Shown here: positions 1 to 7,558 of the stretch, piece after piece
Numbering within the stretch: the first letter of the stretch is position 1
How the letters are laid out: every line of letters starts with the position of its first letter
Source: Pseudomonadota bacterium
GTDB taxonomy: Bacteria > Pseudomonadota > Gammaproteobacteria > Steroidobacterales > Steroidobacteraceae
Direction: 5' to 3'
Assembly (NCBI GenBank): GCA_023423065.1
Contig: JAFAGC010000083.1
Coordinates: 1-41,354 of the forward strand
DNA length: 41,354 nucleotides
Notes under the pieces: generated by a model
What the model saw: the letters and a program-made list of their open reading frames with translations, nothing else
Database searches by the model: none
Told to the model about the DNA's origin: nothing
Translations under genes and position numbers: made by a program

Positions 1-765
1 GGCGGCGGCCGCGCGCACATCCCCGCGCGCGCGCCCGTTCACGCCATCGTGAATCTCGCCGGCGCGCCCGTGGTCGGCCCGCCGTGGACCGGCGCGCGGC
101 GGCAGTTGCTCATCGACAGCCGGGTGAAACCCACGCGCGCCGTGCTCGAGTGGGCCGCGACTCGCACCGCTCCTCCGCGCGTGCTGGTGAGTGCGAGCGC
201 GATCGGGTTCTACGGATCGGGCGGCGAAGACTGGCTCACCGAAGAGTCGTCACCGCGGGACGGCTTTCAGTCGCAGCTGTGTCTCGCGCGCGAGATCGCG
301 GCGGACGCCGCCGAAACGCAGGGAATGCGCGCCGTGAACCTGCGCTTCGGTCTCGTGTTCGGCCGCGACGGCGGCATCTACCCGCGCTTCGAGCTGGCGG
401 CGAAACTCGGTGGCGCGGCGGTTCTCGCCGATGGCAAACAATGGATGTCGTGGATCCACATCGACGACCTCACGGGCGTCATCGAACGCGCGCTCGACGA
501 TGAAGCGATGCGCGGCCCGGTCAACGCGGTATCGCCGGAGCCCGTGCGCCAGCGCGATTTCCAGCGAGCGCTGACGCGCGCCCTGCATCGTCCGCTGTGG
601 CTGCGGGTGCCCGCCTGGCTGCTGCGCCTCGGGATGGGAGAAATGGCGGAACTGCTGATCAGCAGTCAGCGGGTGGCGCCGCGCCGCTTGCTCGATCGGG
701 AATTCGAATTCCGATACCGGGCAATCGACGCGGCGCTGGCGGATCTCACACGCGCACGTTCTTGA
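1..765 (+). CDS. TIGR01777-family NAD(P)-dependent epimerase (5' end outside window)
   Basis: This is the C-terminal two thirds or more of an atypical SDR sugar-epimerase-like protein of the TIGR01777 (YfcH/SDR39U1) family. The frame is open from base 1, and the visible protein contains the family signatures VNLAGAP, a WTxxRRQLLIDSRVxxTR segment and SASAIGFYG, followed by the LRFGLVFGRDGG strand and a WIHIDDL motif. The C-terminal substrate domain (PVNAVSPEPVRQRDFQRAL) is complete. The N-terminal Rossmann GxxGxxG lies before the window, so no start can be given. The physiological substrate of this family is not established; heme-related and cell-division roles have been proposed for relatives. 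The last 20 bp overlap the end of the convergent homospermidine synthase gene. Family assignment is confident, function is not. Confidence 0.9.
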   Translation, partial: GGGRAHIPARAPVHAIVNLAGAPVVGPPWTGARRQLLIDSRVKPTRAVLEWAATRTAPPRVLVSASAIGFYGSGGEDWLTEESSPRDGFQSQLCLAREIAADAAETQGMRAVNLRFGLVFGRDGGIYPRFELAAKLGGAAVLADGKQWMSWIHIDDLTGVIERALDDEAMRGPVNAVSPEPVRQRDFQRALTRALHRPLWLRVPAWLLRLGMGEMAELLISSQRVAPRRLLDREFEFRYRAIDAALADLTRARS

Positions 766-2161
766 ACTGCCAGGGATCGGTCTTGTCGAGGTCTTCCGGA
801 AAGAGTCGCTCGCGATCGTGCAGCGGCGTCCAGTCGGTGTACGCGCCGGTCACGGTGCCGAGATACGGCATCGCGATTTCCAGGTTGCGCTGGTAATCGA
901 TCTCGTCGGGCTCGACGAGGCCGGCGTTCGGATTCTCCATCGCCCAGATCATTCCCGACAGGCACGACACGGTGACCTGCAGGCTGGTCGCGTTGTTGTG
1001 CGGGGCCAGCTTGCGCGCCTCGTCGATCGAGAGCTGCGAGCCGAACCAGTACGCGTTCTTCTTGTGACCCGCGAGCAGCACGCCGAGCTCGTCGATGCCC
1101 TGCGTGATCTCGTCCATCAGGATGCGCTGGCGATCCTGCAGGTGCCAGTTGCGGCCCGCGAACTCGTGCACCGAGACCACGGCCGAATCGCACGGATGGT
1201 ACGAGTAGTGCACCGTGGGCCGATACACCACTTCCGAGCTCTGGCGCACCGCCAGATAGTCGGCGATCGAGATCGACTCGCCGTGCGTGATCAGGAAGCC
1301 GTGGAAATGCCCGGCCTTCGGCGTCCACGTGCGCACGCGCGTCGCGGCGCCCGGCTGCATGAGGTAGATAGCCGCGCCGCAACCGAAATCGTAACGCTTG
1401 CCGTCGCGCGGGAAGTTCTTCTCGTGCGTGCCCCAGCCCAGCTCCGCGGGCTGCTGGCCTTCGCTCACGAAGCCGTCCACCGACCAGGTATTGACGAACT
1501 CGTTGACTTCCTTGGGCCGGCCCGCGAGCTGCGTGTCGCGCTCGGCGATGTGGATCGCCTTGATGCCGAGCTTGCGCGCGAGCTGGCCCCACTCGTCGCG
1601 CGACTTCGGCGAGCCCGCGTCGACGCCCGTGTCGCCGGCGATGTTGAGCAGCGCCTTCTTGACGAAGTGCGACACCAGGCCCGGATTCGCGCCATGCGTG
1701 ATCACCGCGGTGGGCACGCGCGTGTTGTCCTTGCGCAGCGCCAGCGCTTCCTCGCGCAGCGCGTAGTTGGTGCGCTTGGCGTGCGGAATGGTCGCGTCCG
1801 TGTAGCCGCCCGGCCACGGCTCGATGCAGGTGTCGAGGTACATCGCGCCCTTCGACCAGCAGAACTTGATCAGCGCGATCGAGGAAACGTCGACCGACAC
1901 GTTGAGCACGAAATCGCCACGGCCGATGTACGGGTCGAGTTCGCGACGATAGTTGTCGCGCGTCAGGGTGACCTTGACGACCTTGATGCCGTATTCCTCG
2001 GCCACTTTGCGGCCGCGATCGTCCGAGGTGATGATCGTGATGCGTTCCTTGGGGATGCCGATGTGGCGCAACACCAGGGGCAAGGTGCCCTGGCCGATGC
2101 TGCCGAATCCGATGAAGATGATCCGCCCCGGGAACTCAACGTGGATCTTGTCGTTTGCCAT
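746..2161 (-). CDS. hss: Homospermidine synthase
   Basis: This 471-residue protein is a full-length bacterial homospermidine synthase (EC 2.5.1.44). It joins two putrescine molecules, or putrescine and spermidine, into sym-homospermidine through an NAD-dependent oxidation/reduction cycle. An N-terminal Rossmann motif (IIFIGFGSIGQGTLP, about residues 13-27) binds NAD. The segment NTWSVDGFVSEG followed by QPAELGWGTHE is the family hallmark and includes the Trp used for cation-pi contact with the polyamine. I chose the ATG at 2161 because GGAGAG lies just upstream and the earlier in-frame start adds unrelated residues. The gene stands alone on the minus strand and converges on the epimerase gene with a 20-bp overlap. 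A speA gene 1.7 kb away suggests arginine-derived polyamines, but no agmatine-processing gene is visible. Confidence 0.96.
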   Translation of the reverse strand: MANDKIHVEFPGRIIFIGFGSIGQGTLPLVLRHIGIPKERITIITSDDRGRKVAEEYGIKVVKVTLTRDNYRRELDPYIGRGDFVLNVSVDVSSIALIKFCWSKGAMYLDTCIEPWPGGYTDATIPHAKRTNYALREEALALRKDNTRVPTAVITHGANPGLVSHFVKKALLNIAGDTGVDAGSPKSRDEWGQLARKLGIKAIHIAERDTQLAGRPKEVNEFVNTWSVDGFVSEGQQPAELGWGTHEKNFPRDGKRYDFGCGAAIYLMQPGAATRVRTWTPKAGHFHGFLITHGESISIADYLAVRQSSEVVYRPTVHYSYHPCDSAVVSVHEFAGRNWHLQDRQRILMDEITQGIDELGVLLAGHKKNAYWFGSQLSIDEARKLAPHNNATSLQVTVSCLSGMIWAMENPNAGLVEPDEIDYQRNLEIAMPYLGTVTGAYTDWTPLHDRERLFPEDLDKTDPWQFKNVRV

Positions 2162-2230
2162 GATCTCTCCAGCCTGAAACAGGCCGAGAGGGTAGCAACC
2201 ATGGTCCGGTGTTGCCACCGGCCAACGTCC

Positions 2231-2902
2231 TCAGGGTGTCGCGTTGCGCCAGTGCGGCGGATAAGTGCGCTCGTAGCCCGGCAGACTCTCGACGCGCTCG
2301 AGCCAGCGCGCGAGCCCGGGATAGTTCGCCTCGACGGGAAGAAACCGCGAGGAGAGTTCGCGAGCCTCGGGCCGCGCCAGCGCGCGCAGCAGCAACTTGA
2401 TGCCGGGATAGATCACGTAGTCGGCGGCGCCGGGTTTGTCGCCGACGATCCAGTCGCCCTTGGCGAGCCGCATCTCGATGGTGCGCGCCTCGCCGGCGGC
2501 CCTCTGCATCGACCAGACGACCTCGTCCGACTTCGGATCGCCGCGCTTGAACAGCACCGCGCGCACGATGCGCATCACGTGTTCTTCGATGTAGGCCTGG
2601 AACTCGCAGCAGACGCGCATGATCACCGCGCCTTCTTCGGGCGAGTCGCCGAACAGGGGTTTATCCGGATACTTGCGGTCCAGGTAGTAGAGGATCGCGA
2701 GCGACTCGAACACCACGTAGTCGCCATCCTTGAGCGTCGGTACGCGGCCGCGCGGATTGAGCGCGAGCATGTGGGGCGACTTGTGTTCCTGCATGTCGAG
2801 CGACAGCAAGTGGCTGTCGTAGGGCAGGCCCTTGTGCTCGAGCGCGAGCAGAACCCGCCACGAGTAAGGACTTCCCGACCCCCACCAGACATCTATTGTC
2901 AT
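2231..2902 (-). CDS. Glutathione S-transferase family protein
   Basis: This 223-residue cytosolic GST has a thioredoxin-like N-terminal domain and an all-helical C-terminal domain. The N-terminus carries the glutathione-site pattern GSPYSWRVLLALEHKGLPY, then the cis-proline segment GRVPTL and the ESLAILYYLDRKYP motif that contacts the gamma-glutamyl group. The helical domain has the conserved GDKPGAADYVIYP capping/hydrophobic staple region. Substrate cannot be predicted. The ATG at 2902 is preceded by TACAAT eight bases upstream and by no Shine-Dalgarno, so its mRNA may be almost leaderless. It is divergent from the sulfurtransferase with only 23 bp between start codons; a shared thiol or oxidative-stress role is possible but unproven. 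Confidence 0.93.
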   Translation of the reverse strand: MTIDVWWGSGSPYSWRVLLALEHKGLPYDSHLLSLDMQEHKSPHMLALNPRGRVPTLKDGDYVVFESLAILYYLDRKYPDKPLFGDSPEEGAVIMRVCCEFQAYIEEHVMRIVRAVLFKRGDPKSDEVVWSMQRAAGEARTIEMRLAKGDWIVGDKPGAADYVIYPGIKLLLRALARPEARELSSRFLPVEANYPGLARWLERVESLPGYERTYPPHWRNATP

Positions 2903-2925
2903 CCGGTCGGATTGTAAGATGCGGC
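2903..2925. promoter_or_regulatory. Overlapping divergent -10 elements for GST and sulfurtransferase
   Basis: Only 23 bp separate the two start codons. The plus strand has TAAGAT at 2915-2920, five bases before the sulfurtransferase ATG. The minus strand has TACAAT over 2916-2911, eight bases before the GST ATG. The two hexamers share two bases, so RNA polymerase could not open both at once. The -35 boxes would lie inside the opposite coding sequences and are weak. No Shine-Dalgarno is visible on either side. Confidence 0.55.
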
Positions 2926-3780
2926 ATGGGCCCCTTCACAACCCTCATCGACGCGGCGACGCTCGCCGACCAACTCGCGCGCGACGACCTCGTGCTGTTC
3001 GACTGCCGCGCGGAGCTCGGCAACGTGCACTGGGGCGAGGCGCAATTCGCCGCAGCACATCTTCCGGGCGCGCAGTTCCTGCATCTCGATCGCGACCTGT
3101 CCGGACCGATCACGCCGACCAGCGGCCGCCACCCGCTGCCCGATCCGCACGCGCTCGCGAAGCGACTCGGCGCGCTCGGCGCCGGGCCCGGTTGCCAGGT
3201 CGTCGCCTATGACCAGGGTCCCGGCGCCTACGCGGCGCGCCTGTGGTGGCTCATGCGCTGGATCGGATTTCGCGAAGTCGCCGTGCTCGATGGCGGCATC
3301 GCGGCGTGGCGCGCGGCTGGAGGGCCGCTCGAAACCGAAGTTCGCACGCCGCGCGCTCGCCAGCTCCCGGTTTCGCCCGACATGCGGGCCGTCGTGACGA
3401 GCGAGGAGTTGCTCGAGCTCGGCCGGCGTCCGGGCAACCTGCTCATCGATGCGCGCGGCGCCGAGCGATTCGCCGGAAAGAACGAGACGATCGATCCGGT
3501 GGCGGGCCATGTGCCCGGCGCCCGCAGCTATCCGTTCACGACCAACCTCGGCGAGGACGGACGTTTTCGGTCCGCGGACCAACTCCGGAAACGATTCGGC
3601 ACCTTGCTCGGCGCGTTGCCCCCGTCCGCGGTGATCGCGATGTGCGGCTCGGGCGTCACCGCCTGCCACAACCTGCTCGCGCTGGAGCACGCGGGTCTCG
3701 GCGGCGGCCGACTCCATGCCGGATCGTGGAGCGAGTGGATTCGTGATCCCCGACGACCGATCGCGACCGGATCATTCTGA
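2926..3780 (+). CDS. Sulfurtransferase, tandem rhodanese (SseA/3-mercaptopyruvate type)
   Basis: This 284-residue protein consists of two rhodanese domains. It transfers sulfane sulfur from thiosulfate or 3-mercaptopyruvate to a thiol acceptor or cyanide. The N-terminal inactive domain has the typical HLPGAQFLHLDRDLS and YDQGPGAYAARLWW segments. The C-terminal domain has LLIDARGAERF, GHVPGARSYPF and the active-site loop CGSGVTAC, whose first Cys is the persulfide carrier. The CGSGVT loop resembles mercaptopyruvate sulfurtransferases (CGSGVTA in SseA) rather than thiosulfate rhodaneses (CRKGVT). I chose the ATG at 2926; it lies five bases after TAAGAT with no Shine-Dalgarno, so it may be translated leaderless. 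It is divergent from the GST gene. Confidence 0.93.
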   Translation: MGPFTTLIDAATLADQLARDDLVLFDCRAELGNVHWGEAQFAAAHLPGAQFLHLDRDLSGPITPTSGRHPLPDPHALAKRLGALGAGPGCQVVAYDQGPGAYAARLWWLMRWIGFREVAVLDGGIAAWRAAGGPLETEVRTPRARQLPVSPDMRAVVTSEELLELGRRPGNLLIDARGAERFAGKNETIDPVAGHVPGARSYPFTTNLGEDGRFRSADQLRKRFGTLLGALPPSAVIAMCGSGVTACHNLLALEHAGLGGGRLHAGSWSEWIRDPRRPIATGSF

Positions 3781-3821
3781 CGTCGCGCGTTTTCCCACGT
3801 TTACTTGCAATCGCGTTTTGA

Positions 3822-3827
3822 TATCGT
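3822..3827 (+). promoter_or_regulatory. Candidate speA -10 element
   Basis: TATCGT matches four of six -10 consensus bases. TTTACT at 3800-3805, 16 bp upstream, matches four of six -35 bases. If used, transcription would start near 3834. That would exclude the upstream TTG (3805) as start codon and favour the GTG at 3838. Confidence 0.35.
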
Positions 3828-3837
3828 GCGCCCCAAC

Positions 3838-5808
3838 GTGGCAGCCGATCCCAATCAAGTCAGCCCCAATGGGCAGGAGCCGGCGCGGCGCGCCGATCGT
3901 TCCATCCCCTGGTCCGTCGAAGATTCCGCAGAGCTCTACCAGGTCAATGCCTGGGGCAAGGGTTACTTCTGCGTGAACGCGAAGGGTCATCTCGTCGTGC
4001 GGCCGGACATGAATCCCGCGCGCGAGATCGACCTGTTCGACGTCGTGCAGGGACTCAAGGAGCGCGAACTCACGACGCCGGTCGTCGTGCGGTTCTCCGA
4101 CATCCTCGCGCACCGGCTCAAGCACCTGCACGACGCCTTCGCGCAGGCCATCGCCGAGAACGAATACCAGAACAGCTACACGGCCGTGTTCCCGATCAAG
4201 GTGAACCAGCAGCGCCTCGTCGTCGAAGAGGTGTACCGCTACGGCAAGCCGTTCAAGTTCGGCCTGGAGGTGGGCAGCAAGCCCGAGCTGCTGTCGGTGA
4301 TGTCGATGACGGCGGACTCGCCCGAGCGGCTCATCGTCTGCAACGGCTTCAAGGACGACAGCTATCTCGAGGCGGTCATCATCGCGACCAAGCTCGGCCG
4401 CACGATCATCCCCGTCGTCGAGAATTTCACCGAGTTGCCCGCGATCCTGCGTATCGCCGAGAAGTACAACGTGCGTCCGAGGATCGGCGTGCGCGTGAAA
4501 CTCGCGAGCGAGGGCTCGGGCCGTTGGCGCGAATCGGCCGGCGACAAGTCGAAGTTCGGCCTGTTCACCACCGAGATCCTCGAAGCCGTACGGATCCTGC
4601 GCGAGCGCAACATGCTCGACTGCCTGCAGCTCGTGCACTGCCATCCGGGCAGCCAGCTGCAGGACATCCGCCGCGTCAAGAACGCGATCAACGAGCTGGC
4701 GCACGTGTATGCCGAGCTCAAGCTGCTCGGCGCGGGCCTGCAGTACATCGACGTCGGCGGCGGGCTCGGCGTGGACTACGACGGCAGCGGCACCAACTTC
4801 TCCTCGTCGATGAACTACACGCTCAACGAATACGCCAACGACGTGGTGTACCGCATCGCGAGCGTGTGCAACGCGCGCAAGATCCCGCATCCGCGCATCG
4901 TCAGCGAGTCGGGCCGCGCGATCGCGGCCCATCACAGCGTGCTCATCTTCAACACGCTCGGCAGCCAGGCGCTCGACCAGTTCCGCGTCACCGGCAAGGA
5001 AGACCAGGAGAACGAGTCCCTGCCCCAGCCGGTGCAGGACCTGCTGGACGCCTATCGGTCGGTCACCGAGCGTCGCGTGGTCGAGTGTTACCACGACGCG
5101 CAGACGGCGCGCGACCAGGTGCTGCAGATGTTCAACCTCGGCCTGCTCTCGCTCGAGCACCGCGGGCTCGCGGAGCGCCTGTATTGGGCGACGTGCGCCA
5201 GGGTGCGCGATTACACGCGCAAGCTCGACGAGGTCCCCGAGGAGCTGGAAGAGCTGGAGTCGATCCTTTCGGACATCTACTTCTGCAACTTCTCGGTGTT
5301 CCAGTCGCTGCCGGACAGCTGGGCGATCGACCAGCTGTTCCCGATCATGCCCATCCACCGACTCGACGAGCGCCCGACCCGCAAGGGCGTGCTCGCCGAC
5401 ATCACCTGCGACTCGGACGGGAAGATAGATCGCTTCGTGAGCCAGCGGGACGTCAAGAAGACGCTCGAGCTGCACGCCATCACCGCGTCGGACGAGTACT
5501 ACCTCGCGGCCTTCCTGGTTGGCGCATACCAGGAGACCCTCGGCGACCTGCACAACCTGTTCGGCGATACGCACGTGGTGCACATCCGCTTCCACGACGA
5601 CGGCGGCTGGTGGATCGAGGAGGTCGTCGAGGGCGACACCGCGAACAAGGTGCTCGAATACATGGAATACGACGTCGCCGACCTGCATCCCGCCCTGGCC
5701 CGCGACTGCGAGCGCGCGGTGCGCGAGGGACGAATGACCGTGGCCGAGTCCCAGGCCATCAAGCGCTTCTACCAGGGCGAGCTCGACGGGTACGCCTATC
5801 TAGAGTGA
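3838..5808 (+). CDS. speA: Biosynthetic arginine decarboxylase
   Basis: This PLP-dependent fold-III enzyme (EC 4.1.1.19) turns arginine into agmatine, the first step of the agmatine route to putrescine. From the GTG start it is 656 residues, the usual size of proteobacterial SpeA. The PLP lysine lies in AVFPIKVNQQR (about residue 121), followed by FGLEVGSKPEL, the HCHPGSQ segment and the glycine-rich DVGGGLGVDYDG phosphate-binding loop. Near the C-terminus are CDSDGKIDRFV, with the substrate-binding Cys-Asp pair, and GAYQETLGDLHNLFGD. The frame stays open back to a TTG at 3805, giving 667 residues; there is no clear Shine-Dalgarno for either, and I preferred GTG 3838 because of the promoter-like elements between them. 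No speB or agmatine deiminase gene is in the window. Confidence 0.96.
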   Translation: MAADPNQVSPNGQEPARRADRSIPWSVEDSAELYQVNAWGKGYFCVNAKGHLVVRPDMNPAREIDLFDVVQGLKERELTTPVVVRFSDILAHRLKHLHDAFAQAIAENEYQNSYTAVFPIKVNQQRLVVEEVYRYGKPFKFGLEVGSKPELLSVMSMTADSPERLIVCNGFKDDSYLEAVIIATKLGRTIIPVVENFTELPAILRIAEKYNVRPRIGVRVKLASEGSGRWRESAGDKSKFGLFTTEILEAVRILRERNMLDCLQLVHCHPGSQLQDIRRVKNAINELAHVYAELKLLGAGLQYIDVGGGLGVDYDGSGTNFSSSMNYTLNEYANDVVYRIASVCNARKIPHPRIVSESGRAIAAHHSVLIFNTLGSQALDQFRVTGKEDQENESLPQPVQDLLDAYRSVTERRVVECYHDAQTARDQVLQMFNLGLLSLEHRGLAERLYWATCARVRDYTRKLDEVPEELEELESILSDIYFCNFSVFQSLPDSWAIDQLFPIMPIHRLDERPTRKGVLADITCDSDGKIDRFVSQRDVKKTLELHAITASDEYYLAAFLVGAYQETLGDLHNLFGDTHVVHIRFHDDGGWWIEEVVEGDTANKVLEYMEYDVADLHPALARDCERAVREGRMTVAESQAIKRFYQGELDGYAYLE

Positions 5809-5950
5809 GCCGGGGTTCCCGCGCCGGTTATTGACTAGTTGGCCCGCAAGTGAGCGCTAACAGGCGCACCGCACCAAGGGCGAAATTGGCTGAAAAAGCA
5901 TGAATTTGCGGCTGACAACGCTGGTCACGACCGCGCGCGCCGTCCCGTTG

Positions 5951-5980
5951 TTTACAGCTTCTCGAAGCGGGGAGTAGCAT
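5951..5980 (+). promoter_or_regulatory. Candidate sigma-70 promoter of the RRM gene
   Basis: TTTACA at 5951-5956 (five of six -35 bases) is followed after 18 bp by TAGCAT at 5975-5980 (four of six -10 bases). Transcription would start near 5987, immediately before the hairpin at 5993. This would give the RRM mRNA a leader of about 190 nt. The rest of the 360-bp gap after speA (5809-5950) holds no gene I can support. Confidence 0.45.
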
Positions 5981-5992
5981 CGGTCGCGTTCG

Positions 5993-6024
5993 GTGCTCCT
6001 AATGGTTTACACCGTTAGGCGCAC
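5993..6024 (+). promoter_or_regulatory. Leader hairpin 1 of the RRM gene
   Basis: Arms GTGCTCCTAATGG (5993-6005) and CCGTTAGGCGCAC (6012-6024) pair over 13 positions, with one U-C mismatch and one G-U wobble, around the loop UUUACA. It falls at the predicted 5' end of the RRM transcript. There is no U-run, so it is not a classical terminator. It could be a 5' stabilising stem or a regulatory element; an operator in DNA form is also possible. Confidence 0.5.
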
Positions 6025-6127
6025 GAACGCCGGTGCAGGCCGCGGTCCCAAGAGCTGCGAATTGATCAAACTAGCAACTAGCGTGTGTCTTGAAGCCTTG
6101 ACCTGTTTTCATATTTCCGCGGTACAT

Positions 6128-6146
6128 GCAGGAGACCGCCTCCTGC
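6128..6146 (+). promoter_or_regulatory. Leader hairpin 2, near the RRM start
   Basis: GCAGGAG (6128-6134) and CTCCTGC (6140-6146) form a perfect 7-bp stem with loop ACCGC. It ends about 31 nt before the chosen ATG and hides a GGAG sequence. It may shape ribosome access to the RRM mRNA. Confidence 0.45.
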
Positions 6147-6177
6147 CGCTGTCCGCTTTTTGAGCGAGATGTCTGGG

Positions 6178-6462
6178 ATGACGACGATCTACGTGGGCAA
6201 CCTGCCCTTCTCGGCAACCGAGCAAGATATCAAGGTGCTGTTCGAGCGCCATGGCAAAGTCGACTCAGTGAAGCTGATCAACGACCGCGAAACGGGCAAG
6301 CCCCGTGGCTTCGGTTTCGTTGAGATGGGTTCGGGCGAGGCGCAAGCCGCGATCCAGGGACTCAACGGCTATCAGATGAACGGGCGTCCGCTGCGCGTCA
6401 ACGAAGCGCAGGAACGTCCGCCGCGTCCGCGCCAGGGTGGTGGTGGTCCGTTCCGCCGCTGA
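6178..6462 (+). CDS. Small single-RRM RNA-binding protein
   Basis: This protein of 94 residues is one RNA-recognition motif plus a short basic tail. RNP2 is IYVGNL at the N-terminus and RNP1 is RGFGFVEM near residue 44. The last 18 residues are rich in Arg, Pro and Gly and end GGGGPFRR. Bacterial relatives, such as the Rbp proteins of cyanobacteria and many proteobacteria, bind single-stranded RNA and several are cold-induced. Three in-frame starts exist: TTG 6160, ATG 6169 and ATG 6178. I chose 6178 because GAGCGAG sits nine bases upstream and because family members begin at this point; 6169 is the alternative. It is monocistronic, between a long structured leader and a strong terminator. 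Its third codon positions contain more T than the neighbours, consistent with high expression. Confidence 0.93.
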   Translation: MTTIYVGNLPFSATEQDIKVLFERHGKVDSVKLINDRETGKPRGFGFVEMGSGEAQAAIQGLNGYQMNGRPLRVNEAQERPPRPRQGGGGPFRR

Positions 6463-6492
6463 TCCGGGCTAACTAGCCGCAGATGTTCGAAG

Positions 6493-6523
6493 AGAACCCC
6501 GCCTCGCGCGGGGTTCTTTTTTT
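6493..6523 (+). terminator. Rho-independent terminator after the RRM gene
   Basis: AGAACCCCGC (6493-6502) pairs perfectly with GCGGGGTTCT (6508-6517) around the loop CTCGC, and an eight-T run covers 6516-6523. It is the only textbook intrinsic terminator in the window, which fits a strongly expressed single-gene unit. Confidence 0.95.
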
Positions 6524-6547
6524 CGCGCGCGCCCGTTCGATGGAGCC

Positions 6548-7117
6548 ATGAAGACGATTCCCGCCCGACCCCCGACCATCCGCGAGCTGTTGCGCGCCGA
6601 GCTTCAGCGGCGGCGCGCGATCAACCGGCGTTATTCACTGCGCGCCTTCGCCGAATGGCTCGATGTCGACCACTCGACGCTGTCGCAGTTCCTGCGTGGA
6701 GTGCGGCCCGCTCCCGAGGAGGCGCTGCGCGCCTGGGCGATGCGGCTGGGCATGGGGCGAGAAGAGGCCGAAATGCACGTCGCGTCCACGGCCTGTGATC
6801 CCGACGCCTTCGCGGCGCAGGCGCGACACGTGCACTGGTTGGGCGAAGCGGCCGCGATCGTGTCCAACCCGGCGCACTGGAAATTGCTCGATCTCGTCCG
6901 CGAACCGGAGTTCCGGCCCGACATGCGCTGGGCCGCGCGGCGCCTGGGTCTCGATGTCGACGATCTGAATGACGCGCTGTCGCGCCTGCTGCGCCTCGGC
7001 ATGCTCGCTATCGGCGCCGATGGCGGCTGGCGCGATACCAGCGGTCTCGCGCTGCCTTCAGAAGGCGCCGTCAAGGAATGCGCGCTGGCGCGCGCTCGAT
7101 CTCAGCTTCCCGCCTGA
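6548..7117 (+). CDS. HTH regulator resembling the TIGR02147/DUF4423 family
   Basis: This 189-residue protein begins with a helix-turn-helix (RYSLRAFAEWLDVDHSTLSQFLRG, roughly residues 28-53). After a linker comes a second region (NPAHWKLLDLVREPEFRPDMRWAARRLGLDVDDLNDALSRLLRLGML, roughly 113-162) that looks like a winged-helix arrangement. The order resembles TIGR02147/DUF4423 proteins, where 'YSLRAFA' and 'ALERLLRLGLL' type segments are conserved. The ligand and target are unknown. The chosen ATG lies 24 bp after the preceding terminator; ATGGAGCC just upstream provides a close-spaced GGAG. The 3' end overlaps the convergent VOC gene by 16 bp. Assignment is by pattern only. Confidence 0.75.
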   Translation: MKTIPARPPTIRELLRAELQRRRAINRRYSLRAFAEWLDVDHSTLSQFLRGVRPAPEEALRAWAMRLGMGREEAEMHVASTACDPDAFAAQARHVHWLGEAAAIVSNPAHWKLLDLVREPEFRPDMRWAARRLGLDVDDLNDALSRLLRLGMLAIGADGGWRDTSGLALPSEGAVKECALARARSQLPA

Positions 7118-7461
7118 CGCACGATCCCGAAGGACATGCCGTGCGGATCGAGCAGCACGGCCATTTCATCGCCCTCGGGTAGTTTGGTCGCGGGTATCAG
7201 GACCTTCGCGCCGAGCCGCGTGGCCTCGGCGATCGACGACGCGATGTCGGTCACGCTCACGAACAGCTGCACGAAGTTCGGCGCATGAGGCGGCGCCGGC
7301 CAGATCCCGCCCTGGATTCCCGAGCTCGAGCCCGTGTCGATCCGGCGGTACCCCATGGGATTGTTCGCATCCACTTTCCAGCCGAACAGGGTTCCATAGA
7401 ACGCGGCCGTTTCGTCGGGTGACTTCGACAGGATCTGGAACTGCGTGACGGGATCGCTCAT
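7102..7461 (-). CDS. VOC (glyoxalase/bleomycin-resistance fold) family protein
   Basis: This is a 119-residue single-module vicinal-oxygen-chelate protein. The two beta-alpha-beta-beta-beta halves are visible: FQILSKSPDETAAFYGTLFGWKV, then FVQLFVSVTDIASSIAEATRLGAKV and AVLLDPHGMSFGIV. The pattern is that of small stand-alone VOC proteins similar to the CarF/hydroxylase-27-kDa subgroup, whose substrates are usually unknown. The start at 7461 is preceded by TAAGAT with a 6-nt gap and no Shine-Dalgarno. It overlaps the HTH regulator gene tail to tail by 16 bp. Confidence 0.9.
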   Translation of the reverse strand: MSDPVTQFQILSKSPDETAAFYGTLFGWKVDANNPMGYRRIDTGSSSGIQGGIWPAPPHAPNFVQLFVSVTDIASSIAEATRLGAKVLIPATKLPEGDEMAVLLDPHGMSFGIVRQAGS

Positions 7462-7467
7462 GCGGCG

Positions 7468-7473
7468 ATCTTA
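7468..7473 (-). promoter_or_regulatory. -10-like element next to the VOC start codon
   Basis: On the minus strand TAAGAT is followed by six bases and then the ATG at 7461. The same TAAGAT-to-start arrangement is seen at the sulfurtransferase gene. It implies a transcript that begins at or near the start codon. Confidence 0.5.
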
Positions 7474-7523
7474 GCCGCGGTCCGGCGCGATGTCCGGCGC
7501 AGACGGGCGCGTACGGATCGAAA

Positions 7524-7545
7524 GCGGGGCAAACCACTGCCCCGC
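7524..7545 (-). terminator. Hairpin terminator of the helicase gene
   Basis: Read on the minus strand, GCGGGGCA and TGCCCCGC form a perfect 8-bp stem around GTGGTT, followed by TTTC. It begins 14 bp after the helicase stop codon. The U-tract is short, so efficiency is uncertain. Confidence 0.6.
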
Positions 7546-7558
7546 GAGGAGCCGCTCG

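Noticed and set aside
818..2917. 699-residue plus-strand open frame
   Set aside because: It runs antisense through homospermidine synthase and GST, has no recognisable motif and shows the Arg/His/Ala-rich composition typical of shadows in high-GC DNA.
6102..6130. TTGACC promoter-like sequence closer to the RRM gene
   Set aside because: The hexamer 17 bp downstream (GGTACA) matches the -10 poorly; the upstream pair at 5951-5980 is better.
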